Source: Paenibacillus macerans
Lineage (GTDB): Bacteria > Bacillota > Bacilli > Paenibacillales > Paenibacillaceae
Reading direction: 5' to 3'
Assembly (NCBI RefSeq): GCF_023715465.1
Contig: NZ_JAMBOE010000005.1
Span: 124,001 to 188,000 of the forward strand
DNA: 64,000 nucleotides
The notes under the pieces are model-generated. The model made no database searches. It worked only from the letters and a program-made list of their open reading frames with translations, and was not told the origin of the DNA. Positions 25,249 to 33,464 of this stretch are shown piece after piece. Each line of letters begins with the position of its first letter. Within the stretch, counting starts at the first letter, position 1. A program made the translations under genes and the position numbers.

Positions 25249-25350
25249 GACAGCCGGCTGGAGGCGCGGCCCTTCGGGAACTTAGGAAAGCCTGGGAAAA
25301 GCCTGGGAAAGCCTGCCCCAAAACAGGCGGCTGACGGAGAACAGTCGTCC

Positions 25351-25379
25351 ACTCTTTTTGAACGGGACAACATAGATTG
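25351..25379 (+). promoter_or_regulatory. Possible sigma-K-type promoter of the YheC/D gene
   Basis: CATAGATTG at 25371-25379 matches CATANNNT; an AC lies 18 bases upstream, slightly more than the usual 16-17. The implied start, about 25386, comes just before the ribosome binding site at 25393-25401. Confidence 0.3.
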
Positions 25380-25409
25380 AAAGAAGAAGCAAGGGAGGAG
25401 GAACCCTAT

Positions 25410-26540
25410 TTGAAGCAGGACTATGTAGGAATATTGCTGAACTCCGGGATGTTCCGGGGAATCCCTCAGCGAAAAACCGGTCAGGAGTCGATCTCCAATT
25501 TTGAAGAAGCGGCCCGGAAATACGGCTTGATCCCCTGTTTTCTCCGCTTGGGCGATATCGACCTGTTCCGGGGAACCTGCTCCGGCTATGTGTCGAATGG
25601 AAAAGAATACGTGTTAACCGGCCTTCCCCTGCCACCGGTCATTCATAACCGGGCCTTGTATCCCGAGCCTGCAGCGCACCAAAAAATCCGCAATCTGACT
25701 TCCCGGGGCATCATAATCTTCAACGTCAACAACCGTTATGGAAAAGATGTCATCCACCGCCTGCTCTGGAACGCTCCGCATCTGCGCAGCTATTTGCCCG
25801 CTGCCGCTCCGGCCAAGCCGGCGGCACTGCACACCATGATGTCCCGGTATTCCGACCTGATTCTTAAACCGATACGCGGTTCTGTTGGACACGGGATCAT
25901 GCGGCTGCGTTACGATCATCAAAGCTGGGGACTGACCTATGCGTCCAAATCCGGAAAAAACGAATGGCGGACCGCCAAGCTCCAGCAAGGGAAACTCCCG
26001 CTGTGGACGCGGCGCTTGCTGCAGCGCGCCCCTTACCTCGTTCAGGAGCGCATTCCGCTGGCGGAATACGATTCCCGGCCCATAGATCTGCGGGTTACCG
26101 TCCAACGCGGCGAACTCGGCGATTGGGCCGTCACAGGGCTGTTCGCCAAGGTGGCCTTGAAAGGCAGCTTTCTATGCAACATCGCCAAGGGCAGTGAAGT
26201 TTTCCCGGCGGCAGAGCTGCTGGTCCATGTTTTACCTCCGCATTCGGTCGCCGCGGCCCTCGCCCATGTGGAAGCGCTGGCGCTGGCGATCAGCCGCCAT
26301 CTCGGCACGCAGTTGCCCCTGCTTGCCGATCTGGGACTCGACATTGGTCTCACCATGAGCGGGCGTCCCTATTTTATAGAATGCAACGGCCGCGACCAAC
26401 GTTACGGTTTTCGCAAAGCTGGATTAACTGAAATATGGAAAAACACGTACCATCAGCCCATGTCTTTTGCCAGGTACCTGCTCGATCACCCGAACGGGCT
26501 GCCGGCCGCGCAAAAGCTGCTGCAGGAAAATATTTTATAA
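25410..26540 (+). CDS. YheC/YheD-like ATP-grasp protein (spore coat-associated)
   Basis: 376 residues. The N-terminal part (VGILLNSGMFRGIP) and the ATP-grasp core (SDLILKPIRGSVGHGIMRL near 150, YLVQERIPLAEYDSRPIDLRV near 220, IECNGRDQRYGF near 335) match the endospore coat-associated YheC/D family. Fold and residues (Lys, Glu, Asp-Leu-Arg, Asn-x-Arg) fit an ATP-dependent ligase; its substrate is unknown. The best start is TTG at 25410, 8 bases after GGGAGGAGG. A TTG at 25377 lacks a site. Divergent from the GT4 gene and convergent with EcfT. Confidence 0.87.
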   Translation: MKQDYVGILLNSGMFRGIPQRKTGQESISNFEEAARKYGLIPCFLRLGDIDLFRGTCSGYVSNGKEYVLTGLPLPPVIHNRALYPEPAAHQKIRNLTSRGIIIFNVNNRYGKDVIHRLLWNAPHLRSYLPAAAPAKPAALHTMMSRYSDLILKPIRGSVGHGIMRLRYDHQSWGLTYASKSGKNEWRTAKLQQGKLPLWTRRLLQRAPYLVQERIPLAEYDSRPIDLRVTVQRGELGDWAVTGLFAKVALKGSFLCNIAKGSEVFPAAELLVHVLPPHSVAAALAHVEALALAISRHLGTQLPLLADLGLDIGLTMSGRPYFIECNGRDQRYGFRKAGLTEIWKNTYHQPMSFARYLLDHPNGLPAAQKLLQENIL

Positions 26541-26548
26541 CGGCTTGC

Positions 26549-27346
26549 TTATCTTACATCGGCAATGCCGAAAAGCGGATACATCTGCGAAAGCGCGAAG
26601 GCGGCCGCCACGGCAGCGGCCATGGCGAGCAGCACCAGAAGGTCATATCGCGAATAAGCGAAGCGGTAATAATAAGTGCGCGGCCGGCTGCTGTCAAAAT
26701 CTTTGGCTTCCATGGCCACGGCCACGCGGTGCGCCCGCCGGATGCTTTGCGAGAGCAGCGGCACCGCGTAAAGCCGGGCCAGCTTGGCCCAGCCCCGCGG
26801 TCCCTGCGGCGTGCGCACGCCGCGGATGCGCAGGGCGTTCCGGCGGATCTGCAGCTCCTCCCAGACCATCGGGAGCAGCCGGACGGAAGCCATAAAGCTG
26901 TAGGCATATTTAGGCGCAAGCTTGACCTGCTGCATCAGCGAGTAAAACAGGGCGACGGACGAGGTGGTCAGCACGAAGAGCAAACCTTCCGCCGCAAACG
27001 TCACCGCCTTGAGCCCGATATGGACGCCGCGGTAAAAGCTCTCCTCCGAAATGCGGATGAGGCCCCAGGCCCACCATTCGTGCTCGCCTTTGCCGAACAA
27101 AATCATCGTCGAGGAAGACGAGACGAAGATGAGCAGAAAGGGCAGGACAAGCAGCGCGATTTTCCACGGCTCGTATCCGCTCAGCAGAAACAAGAGCAGC
27201 GTAAACAATACGGCTTGATAAAACATGAAATCAGGGCGGTGCGTAAACAAAGTCACCAAAAACAACAGTACAAAAAGCGCCAGTTTGCAGGCCGGGTTGG
27301 CCCGGTGCAGCCAGCCTCTCGTTTTTGGGGTCAACAACGGCTTCAT
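26549..27346 (-). CDS. ykoC: ECF transporter T component (YkoC-like)
   Basis: 265 residues, five or so membrane helices (LALFVLLFLVTLF, AVLFTLLLFLLSG, IALLVLPFLLIFV, LLVLLAMAAAVAAAF). The cytoplasmic coupling helices contain NALRIRG and VAMEAKDFD, the two Ala-Arg-Gly-type motifs by which EcfT binds the ATPase. Together with the ATPase and S component upstream it should import hydroxymethylpyrimidine or thiamine. ATG at 27346 overlaps the ATPase stop by 4 bases. Ends 8 bases from the convergent YheC/D gene, with no terminator between them. Confidence 0.88.
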   Translation of the reverse strand: MKPLLTPKTRGWLHRANPACKLALFVLLFLVTLFTHRPDFMFYQAVLFTLLLFLLSGYEPWKIALLVLPFLLIFVSSSSTMILFGKGEHEWWAWGLIRISEESFYRGVHIGLKAVTFAAEGLLFVLTTSSVALFYSLMQQVKLAPKYAYSFMASVRLLPMVWEELQIRRNALRIRGVRTPQGPRGWAKLARLYAVPLLSQSIRRAHRVAVAMEAKDFDSSRPRTYYYRFAYSRYDLLVLLAMAAAVAAAFALSQMYPLFGIADVR

Positions 27347-29010
27347 CGCAGGGTCACCGCCTTTGGGGCGGAAGCGGATGCGGCTCTGCCGGAGGCGGAT
27401 GAAGCGAGCGAGCCGGCCGATTCGGACAGGCCCGTTTCTCCCGGCTCCGCCGCAATTCCGGCCATTGCCGCTCCGCGTTCCGTGCAGGAGCGGGAGACCA
27501 GCCGCCCTTCCCGCACTTCCCAGCGCTGGGTCGCGACCGTGGCTGCGATCCACTCCTCATGCGTGACCATTACGATCGCCGTCCCGCTCCGCCGCAGTTC
27601 TTCGCATAACGAAAGGATCGCAAACGCGTTTGCGGCATCCTGGCCGAAAGTCGGTTCGTCGAGCAGCAGCAGCGGCCGCTCACGCACGGCCGCGCTGGCC
27701 ACGCTGAGCCGCCGTTTTTGCCCCAGCGACAGCTGGTAGGGATGCCGCCCCTCATAACCTTCCAGGCCGAATTGCCGTAAAATCCGCACCGTACGCTCGT
27801 GAATCCCTTCTGCGGAAAGCCCATCTTCCCTGAGGGAAAAGGCCACTTCCTCGTCCACCCGGTCGGCGACAAATTGAAATTCCGGGTTTTGAAAGACGAA
27901 GCCGATTTCCCGTGCCGTACGCTCCATCTGGCGCCGGCGTACGCGGCGACGAACCTTGCCCGTCTGCATCGGGACGCCCTGCAGAACATATTCGCCCTCC
28001 GTCTTCAGCAGTCCCATCAGGCTGAGCAGCAGCGAGCTTTTGCCCGCGCCGTTTGGACCGGTGACGGCGATGAAATCGCCGGGCATCACTGTGGCAGCCC
28101 CAACTTCAATAACCGGCTTGCCCATTCTTAACCCGCGGAATCCTTTGAGTTCGACAAGCGGGGCGGAGCCGGTGGAGGCGCCAGCAGACGGCGCGGACGG
28201 CCCGGCGGAAGAAGCGCCGGTTTCCCCGCCCCTGGACGGAGCCGGCTCCAGCAGACGCCGCCCCTCCGGCGCGGCTAAAAACTCCGTCCAAACGCCGGGA
28301 TACCAGATGCCAAACTCCTTCAACTCCCGGCGAAACTCGGCAAAAATCGCCTGCGGCGGCCCCTGACCTAGCAGACGGCCGTCCGGTCCAAACAAAGCGA
28401 TCCGGTCGACGAGTCCAAGCGCCAGAATTTCTTCAATCCGGTGTTCGACGATAATCAGCGTGCGATCCTTGGCAATGCGGCTGACGGACTGCCAAATTTG
28501 CTCGCGCCCTTCCGGATCGAGCAGCGCGGAAGGCTCGTCGAGCAGCAAAACCTCCGGATCGCCGAGCAGCACCGAGGCCAAAGCGAGCCGCTGCTTCATC
28601 CCTTGGGACAAAGCATGGATCGGCATGTGCAGCTCGGGCAAACGCAGCCCGACGTCATGCAGCACCGCTTCCATCCGGGCTTCCATTTCCGGCCGGGGAA
28701 CCCCCAGGTTTTCCAGCGTAAAAGCCAACTCCTCATCCACGTAAGGCATACAAAACTGGGTGTCCGGGTCCTGGAACAAAAAACCCCAGGAGTGGGGCAG
28801 ACGTTGCGACGCGTAGCGCATCGGAACCTCCACGAGCTGCGGGATGATCCCCGACAGCACCTGTAGAAGCGTGGATTTCCCGCTCCCGCTGGGGCCGAGC
28901 AAGAGCACTTTTTCCCCGCGAAAAGCCCGAAAGCTCAAATCCTTGAACACAAACCGCGTCTCCCCCGGAAATTTAAGCCTTAGATCGCAAACTTCAACGG
29001 CTGTTTCCAT
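27343..29010 (-). CDS. ykoD: ECF transporter ATPase with two fused ABC domains (YkoD-like)
   Basis: 555 residues. First domain: Walker A LLGPSGSGKSTLL, signature LSQGMKQR, Walker B VLLLDEPSALLDP. A variable linker around 245-285 is rich in Ser/Ala/Gly. Second domain: VTGPNGAGKSSLL, LSLGQKRR, LLLLDEPTFGQD. A single chain thus replaces EcfA1/A2. The C-terminal 40 residues are low-complexity Ala/Ser. Energises uptake through the S component upstream. ATG at 29010 overlaps no gene but follows the YkoE stop by 2 bases. Confidence 0.9.
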   Translation of the reverse strand: METAVEVCDLRLKFPGETRFVFKDLSFRAFRGEKVLLLGPSGSGKSTLLQVLSGIIPQLVEVPMRYASQRLPHSWGFLFQDPDTQFCMPYVDEELAFTLENLGVPRPEMEARMEAVLHDVGLRLPELHMPIHALSQGMKQRLALASVLLGDPEVLLLDEPSALLDPEGREQIWQSVSRIAKDRTLIIVEHRIEEILALGLVDRIALFGPDGRLLGQGPPQAIFAEFRRELKEFGIWYPGVWTEFLAAPEGRRLLEPAPSRGGETGASSAGPSAPSAGASTGSAPLVELKGFRGLRMGKPVIEVGAATVMPGDFIAVTGPNGAGKSSLLLSLMGLLKTEGEYVLQGVPMQTGKVRRRVRRRQMERTAREIGFVFQNPEFQFVADRVDEEVAFSLREDGLSAEGIHERTVRILRQFGLEGYEGRHPYQLSLGQKRRLSVASAAVRERPLLLLDEPTFGQDAANAFAILSLCEELRRSGTAIVMVTHEEWIAATVATQRWEVREGRLVSRSCTERGAAMAGIAAEPGETGLSESAGSLASSASGRAASASAPKAVTLR

Positions 29011-29012
29011 TG

Positions 29013-29618
29013 TTAATCATCCAATGCCGCGTAATCTTTAGGATCAACGGGACGCAGCAAGGTGGTGACGCCTGTCGCTTCTACGGCCTTGGCCAGCCCG
29101 TAAGCAAAGTAGCCAGCAATCAGCGCAGAGCTGACGGCCCGCATCGCATATTTGGCGATCAGCAGCCAGGTTTCATAGTCCTGTACATATCCGTAATAAA
29201 TGTCCGGAATGATGGAACCGACCGCGGCCCCGATTCCGGCCAAAGCGGCGACGGAACCGGAAAATTTGCGATACCGGAAAGCCGCGAATACGAGTTCCGC
29301 TCCCAAGCCTTGCAACACGCTGTACAGTACGAGCTGAACGCCCCATTCACTGCCGAACAGGATTTCCACATGGGCCGCGGCCACTTCCGCGATCAGTGCC
29401 ACGCCCGGCTTGCGGATCAGCAAAAATACAAGCGTTGGGGCCAGAAACCACATCCCGTATACGATTTCGTCGGCCTGCGCAAACAGCGGCGAGAGTAAGT
29501 TATACACCGAACTCCAGAAATGATAAACTACGCCAAGCACGACCGACACGAGCACCGTCACCAGCAGATCGCTCAGCTTCAGCCCGCGGCCGCCTTGTTT
29601 TGTTGCTGCCTCTTGCAT
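29013..29618 (-). CDS. ykoE: ECF transporter S component for thiamine precursor (YkoE-like)
   Basis: 201 residues with about six hydrophobic helices and the family pattern VYGMWFLAPTLVFLLIRKPG, then EVAAAHVEILFGSEWG, which lines the substrate pocket in YkoE. In B. subtilis YkoEDC imports hydroxymethylpyrimidine. The operon is preceded by a TPP riboswitch, which supports the assignment directly. ATG at 29618 has GGGGAG. Confidence 0.9.
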   Translation of the reverse strand: MQEAATKQGGRGLKLSDLLVTVLVSVVLGVVYHFWSSVYNLLSPLFAQADEIVYGMWFLAPTLVFLLIRKPGVALIAEVAAAHVEILFGSEWGVQLVLYSVLQGLGAELVFAAFRYRKFSGSVAALAGIGAAVGSIIPDIYYGYVQDYETWLLIAKYAMRAVSSALIAGYFAYGLAKAVEATGVTTLLRPVDPKDYAALDD

Positions 29619-29659
29619 GTTTTTCTCCCCTTTTCAAAAAATATATTTTTCGCAAACGA

Positions 29660-29690
29660 CAAAAAACCGCCAGAATAAGCTCAGGCGGCA
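29660..29690 (-). terminator. Riboswitch expression-platform terminator
   Basis: Minus strand CTGCCGCC-tgagcttattc-TGGCGG followed by six T residues, between the TPP aptamer and ykoE. Probably forms when TPP is bound and stops transcription. Confidence 0.75.
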
Positions 29691-29729
29691 GTCAGGTCAC
29701 GGGGATGGACACAAAAAAAATCCCGGACA

Positions 29730-29828
29730 TTCGATTCTCTACGCTGGCATTATCCAGATCAGATTAACGGTCCGCAGCGGAGTATGCTGCCATCTCAGCC
29801 TGATTCACTCAAGCCCCCGTATCGTATG
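29730..29828 (-). promoter_or_regulatory. TPP riboswitch (THI element)
   Basis: The minus strand carries the aptamer core: GGGGGC, CTGAGAT, and the near-invariant CTGATCTGGATAATGCCAGC GTAG block at about 29735-29761. The outer helix pairs CGATAC with GAATCG. Some bases differ from the consensus (ACCGTTAAT where ACCC..GAA is usual) but the core contacts are present. Controls ykoEDC. Confidence 0.92.
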
Positions 29829-29839
29829 CGATTGTCTTT

Positions 29840-29868
29840 AACATACACCAACTGCTTACAGGCATCAA
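29840..29868 (-). promoter_or_regulatory. Promoter of the riboswitch-ykoEDC operon
   Basis: TTGATG (29868-29863), 17-base spacer, TATGTT (29845-29840) on the minus strand. The predicted start falls within a few bases of the aptamer 5' end, as expected for a vegetative (sigma-A) promoter. Confidence 0.6.
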
Positions 29869-29998
29869 GAACAAATTTTAAACATTCACTTTTCACAACG
29901 GACAAGAAGCCGCCTTCATATTGATTCCGTCCCTGTTCTTTGTCAAAATAAGCGGAATCGGCACATTAAGAGTAGGAGGTTGCTTTCTTGGCGGCAAC

Positions 29999-30133
29999 AT
30001 GGATGAAATGGAGCCTGCGGTTGGAGGAACGGTTCATTTTTTTATGCAACATCAGGCTGCGTACATCCCCTTGTCCGGAGTTTCAGTTTCCAATATCCAA
30101 TCTCATACTCCAGCTCCCACTTTTGCCGCCTAA
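29999..30133 (+). CDS. Possible small ORF
   Basis: 44 codons, MDEMEPAVGGTVHFFMQHQ onward, ending PAPTFAA. Not recognised. A good AGGAGG lies 22 bases upstream, too far for this ATG, and would instead serve a TTG at 29989 in another frame (a 49-codon ORF). Either or neither may be real. The end overlaps the stop of the gene on the other strand. Confidence 0.2.
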   Translation: MDEMEPAVGGTVHFFMQHQAAYIPLSGVSVSNIQSHTPAPTFAA

Positions 30134-30351
30134 TTGAGACGTCTGATAATCTGCCGAATTTTCTCGATCCCGATAAAAACAACGGCAGCGACGATCACAA
30201 ATAATATCATATCGAACATGGTTTTAAAAATGACCGAGGGGACGGATGTATTATTGAACGGGTACCGAAAAAAAGCGAGCTGCCTATAGGTTAAATCGCT
30301 AACGATATGGGCCAGCAAAAATTGCAGGGCAAATTTCCAAAGCGATTTCAT
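30130..30351 (-). CDS. Small membrane protein
   Basis: 73 residues with one or two hydrophobic segments (LWKFALQFLLAHIV and MILFVIVAAVVFIGI) and a basic C-terminus (EKIRQIIRRLN), so the C-terminus is probably cytoplasmic. Not recognised. ATG at 30351 with AAAGGAA about 14 bases upstream, a poor spacing. No clear partner nearby. Confidence 0.5.
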   Translation of the reverse strand: MKSLWKFALQFLLAHIVSDLTYRQLAFFRYPFNNTSVPSVIFKTMFDMILFVIVAAVVFIGIEKIRQIIRRLN

Positions 30352-30599
30352 ATGATCATTTCATTCCTTTTATGATTAAGGGTATGGTCTCTCTATTTCT
30401 TTTATCAGCATACCTGACGATCCTTACATCCCCCTGTCGCCAACCTTAAATTAATCTTAAGAACTCAACTTTCGCTGCAAAAAATCGGCAGGCAAGCCTT
30501 GATTTAGCTGGGTAAAGCAGCAATCCATTCCATTGCCGGCGTTGACGCTGAATCAGAGGCGGACAGTGTCTTCCCGGCTTTTTGGGCTACTTCGTTGAT

Positions 30600-30753
30600 C
30601 AAGTCGAGCAACTGCTGTAAGGTAGCTGCACCGCAGCCGTTTCGAGCAATCTCACAAATCTACGCCAGGTGAGGCGGGGCTGTCTAAAGGGGTCGTGTCA
30701 GGTTCGTGTCTTGGTTCTCCCTGCCTTGGTGTCTTGTTGTCCCTGCCTGCAGC
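30600..30753. other. Region outside the IS inverted repeat shared with copy 3
   Basis: The bases left of the IS repeat resemble those flanking copy 3 (GTGTCAGGTT/GTGTC and CTCACAAATC...GGTGAGG). On the minus strand a 50-codon frame without a start (GAATLQQLLDLINEVAQKAG, stop near 30502) looks like a remnant of a gene. The rest of 30352-30600 shows nothing. Confidence 0.4.
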
Positions 30754-30878
30754 CTTTGCACGATTATCCCTTTCGTTCAGAGAGCTGGGGGTAGGGGGTG
30801 GGGCTAGATCAAGAATTCCCAAAAAAGAGAAAAAAAGAGAGGAGGAAAAAATGAGGCGGTCCAGGTGAGATTTTTGGC

Positions 30879-30907
30879 TTGATAAGAGAACGTACGTTTG
30901 GTATAAT
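30879..30907 (+). promoter_or_regulatory. Transposase promoter
   Basis: TTGATA, 17 bases, TATAAT: near-consensus sigma-A promoter 50 bases before the transposase start. Copy 3 has the same elements. Confidence 0.8.
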
Positions 30908-30958
30908 GAAATAAATCAAACATATGTACGTGAATTTTTTATGCGGGGGCGGGCGAAC

Positions 30959-31861
30959 ATGGAGATCAATGCGGGAACGGAGCTTCAGCCATTCACCAGC
31001 CGTTATAACAGCGAGCAGGCCTGCATGGAGGCGCTGATCGCGATGAAGTGGCCGAACGGCTTCGTCTGTCCGCGCTGCGCTCACACCCGGTGCAGTCGTC
31101 TGACCTCCCGGCATATCCCCTTGTTCGAGTGCGGAAAGTGCAAGCATCAAACGTCGGCTTTGGTCGGCACGATTTTTGAAGGAACACATCTGCCCCTGCT
31201 CAAGTGGTTCGAGGCCCTGGATTTATTCCTGCTTGAGGGCGGTATCTCGGCGATACGGCTGAGCCAGGTGATCCGAGTCACCTACAAAACCGCCTGGTTG
31301 GTGCTGCACAAAATACGCCATGCCGCCCTAGAGTTCGATGCCCGGGAGCTGCTCTGCGGAGACGTGAAGGTGAACAGTGATATGTATGGGCGTAACCCGT
31401 CCCGGTGTGAGCTTTCGCATCCATATGCCACGGCGGTCGTAACGGGATGCACGGTCACGGAGTCGGGCGAGCCGGAGCAGGTCAAAATCCGCTTGGTGCC
31501 GCATAAGAGAGGAGGCGGACAAAGAGCAAACCGTCACGAACTCGCTGCGTTCATCAACGGGCATGTGGATGTCCGTGCATCGGCGGTACAGTCGTTCCCT
31601 TTAGCCTTTCGTCTGTATGCACCCTTGCGGAGAGTGGTGAGAGAGGCGTGGGAATCGCTGAAGAGTACATATATAGCCTTGGGACTAAAGCATCTGCAGG
31701 CGTACCTCAACGAGTACACCGTACGCCGCCGGCTGCACCTGCCCGGAGCGAAAGAAACGATGCCGCAGAAGTTGCTGCGCATGTGTGTGGCGATTCCGGC
31801 GATCCCTTACCGTCGGCTGATCGCGCGTCAACCGAACCAGCCCATTGCGGCTGCAGCCTGA
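30959..31861 (+). CDS. IS1595-family transposase
   Basis: 300 residues. N-terminal zinc ribbon (CPRCAHTRC and ECGKCKH, residues about 38-59), then LPLLKWFEALDLFLLEGG and the central domain of ISXO2/IS1595 transposases (LCGDVKVNSDMYG), and the C-terminal LKHLQAYLNEY. An ATG at 30941 is in frame, but copy 3 has a different codon there, so the conserved ATG at 30959 is preferred. The first acidic residue is in place; I could not locate the usual second Asp or the third acidic/Asn residue with confidence. Nearly the same as copies 1 and 3. Confidence 0.87.
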   Translation: MEINAGTELQPFTSRYNSEQACMEALIAMKWPNGFVCPRCAHTRCSRLTSRHIPLFECGKCKHQTSALVGTIFEGTHLPLLKWFEALDLFLLEGGISAIRLSQVIRVTYKTAWLVLHKIRHAALEFDARELLCGDVKVNSDMYGRNPSRCELSHPYATAVVTGCTVTESGEPEQVKIRLVPHKRGGGQRANRHELAAFINGHVDVRASAVQSFPLAFRLYAPLRRVVREAWESLKSTYIALGLKHLQAYLNEYTVRRRLHLPGAKETMPQKLLRMCVAIPAIPYRRLIARQPNQPIAAAA

Positions 31862-32200
31862 TCGAGACGCTGGAACGGCGAGGGGAGTTTGATGCGGATC
31901 AACTTGTCTTGATGGGGATCGACTTACTTGGTGTGGGTTAGCATGAACAGTCCGGGTGTTGCTGCAGATGAAAGGGTTCAGGATACAGCAAAATCACGGT
32001 CTTTTCGTTTCCCTCGCGTCTTGTCCTTGATCTCCTGTCTTGATCTCTTGTCCGGCCTGTTTCACCTCTCCTAAACCTGATTCCTTCTCCTAAGCCCGTC
32101 TAAATTATCTCGAACCTATCTGCTTCTCCACCAAGTATTTTCTTCTCCCGAGCTTGTCTGTTTCTCTGCTACCCTGATCAAACGGGATAATCGTGCAAAG

Positions 32201-32570
32201 TCTCCGGACTGTGAGTGTTGATCTGCCGCCCAACCCCCCCCCGCTTCCCTATCCTCAAGCTTTCAACGCCCTTGGCAGTTGATTTTGGTCGGGCTGATGT
32301 CTATAACAATGAAAGACACCTCTTCTGTCCGAATCGTAGAAGCTCGTCACTCTCGCTTTACCAAACGAAGCAGTGTTTTTCTATTTTGCCAGCCAACTCA
32401 AGGACTCAAGCTGATTTTTGCTCTGCGAATGTTAGAAACAACAAGGGAGAAATGTTTATACCACGACGGAGAAGCATGGCATCAGGAAGGGAATAAAACA
32501 GCGGAGGTGCGTAGACAAGAGGCCGGACAAGGCCTTCAAAGCGGATTGCGGCATTATCCGGCAAAATAGC
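32201..32570. other. IS right flank and non-coding sequence
   Basis: Up to about 32450 this matches the flanks of copies 1 and 3 (CTCCGGAC.GTGAGTGTTG, AATGAAAGACACCTCTTCTG, TGATTTTTGCTCTGCGAA). No gene. Short frames here are not supported by ribosome sites. Confidence 0.55.
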
Positions 32571-32618
32571 AAAAAACCCGGCACCCCTTAAAAGTCCTTA
32601 AGGTAACCGGGGCGCTTT
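32571..32618 (-). terminator. Rho-independent terminator of the AraC-type gene
   Basis: Minus strand: CCCCGGTTACCTTAA-ggact-TTTTAAGGGGTGCCGGG then six T residues, immediately after the stop codon at 32621. Confidence 0.85.
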
Positions 32619-32620
32619 TG

Positions 32621-33406
32621 TTATCTGATTTCCGACGGGCTTTTGCCGGTATACTGCTTGAATTGGCGGCTGAAAAAGAAAATGTCCCGGTAACCAAGCG
32701 CGTCGGCCACCTCGGTGACGTTCATACCGGCATGCAGCAGCAGGTGCTGGGCGCGGTCGATCCGCGATTTGATGATGTACGATTGAACGGACATCCCGAT
32801 GATTTCCTTGAACTTGATCGAAAAATAACGCGGGGACAACCCAGCCCGCGCCGCCAGGTCCTGCACTTTGTGGGGCAAGCCTGGATGCTGGAGCACGTAG
32901 TTGGCTACCTCATGAATCACCTCGTGCAGCTGGTTGCTGACTTTTTTCTCCGTCGGCACCTGGCGCTCCTCGCGCAGCAACTGAATAAGCAGCTGTTTGA
33001 GGATGAGCCGCGCTTCCTCTTCAGCGGCGTAAGCCTTCACCAGAAACAGGCGGACATAACGGGACAGCATGTATTCAAAATCGAGGGTATCTTCAAGCAC
33101 GCGGTAAGGTCCCGGCACTTCGCTCACCGGTTCATTGACGTCGAAATGGATATACGTGAGGACAAGCGGACGCTGCGGATTATGCGTGGCGCTCGTATGG
33201 TCCCCTTTCCGGAAAAGAAAGCAGCTTCCTTTGCTGACGGGAATCGGCTGGTCGTTCAGGACAACCGTTCCTTCGCCGCTCCAAACGTAAAATAGGTCGT
33301 AGTTATCCAGCGGTTTATCGCGCTTGTGCCATTTCCAACCGGGCTCGCACACGATTTTGGCAAAAGCCGGCTTCAATACAAACGAAGACGGTGAAACGTG
33401 AAGCAT
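32621..33406 (-). CDS. AraC-family transcriptional regulator
   Basis: 261 residues. N-terminal cupin-like effector domain (about 20-110: WHKRDKPLDNYDLFYVWSGEG, PVSKGSCFLFRKGD) and two C-terminal helix-turn-helices (about 165-260: VQDLAARAGLSPRYFSIKFKE and VTEVADALGYRDIFFFSRQFK, ending TGKSPSEIR). Typical sugar-responsive AraC regulator in Paenibacillus. ATG at 33406 has GGGAGG. No obvious target gene is adjacent; the IS downstream may have separated it from its partner. Confidence 0.9.
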   Translation of the reverse strand: MLHVSPSSFVLKPAFAKIVCEPGWKWHKRDKPLDNYDLFYVWSGEGTVVLNDQPIPVSKGSCFLFRKGDHTSATHNPQRPLVLTYIHFDVNEPVSEVPGPYRVLEDTLDFEYMLSRYVRLFLVKAYAAEEEARLILKQLLIQLLREERQVPTEKKVSNQLHEVIHEVANYVLQHPGLPHKVQDLAARAGLSPRYFSIKFKEIIGMSVQSYIIKSRIDRAQHLLLHAGMNVTEVADALGYRDIFFFSRQFKQYTGKSPSEIR

Positions 33407-33464
33407 GTCCTTCCCTCCCGAAAAAAAATCCCTAAAGATGGATGTTTATGCTTTTATTATACCC

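Larger units (their letters stand above)
30754..32200 (+). mobile_element. IS1595-like element, copy 2 (complete)
   Basis: Bounded by inverted repeats CTTTGCACGATTATCCC (30754-30770) and its complement (32184-32200); the match extends inward with mismatches to about 27 bp. Contains a promoter, one transposase and a long non-coding 3' part. No direct target duplication is visible next to these repeats, and similarity to the other copies extends outside them, so the mobile unit may be longer (about 30.6-32.45 kb). Confidence 0.82.
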
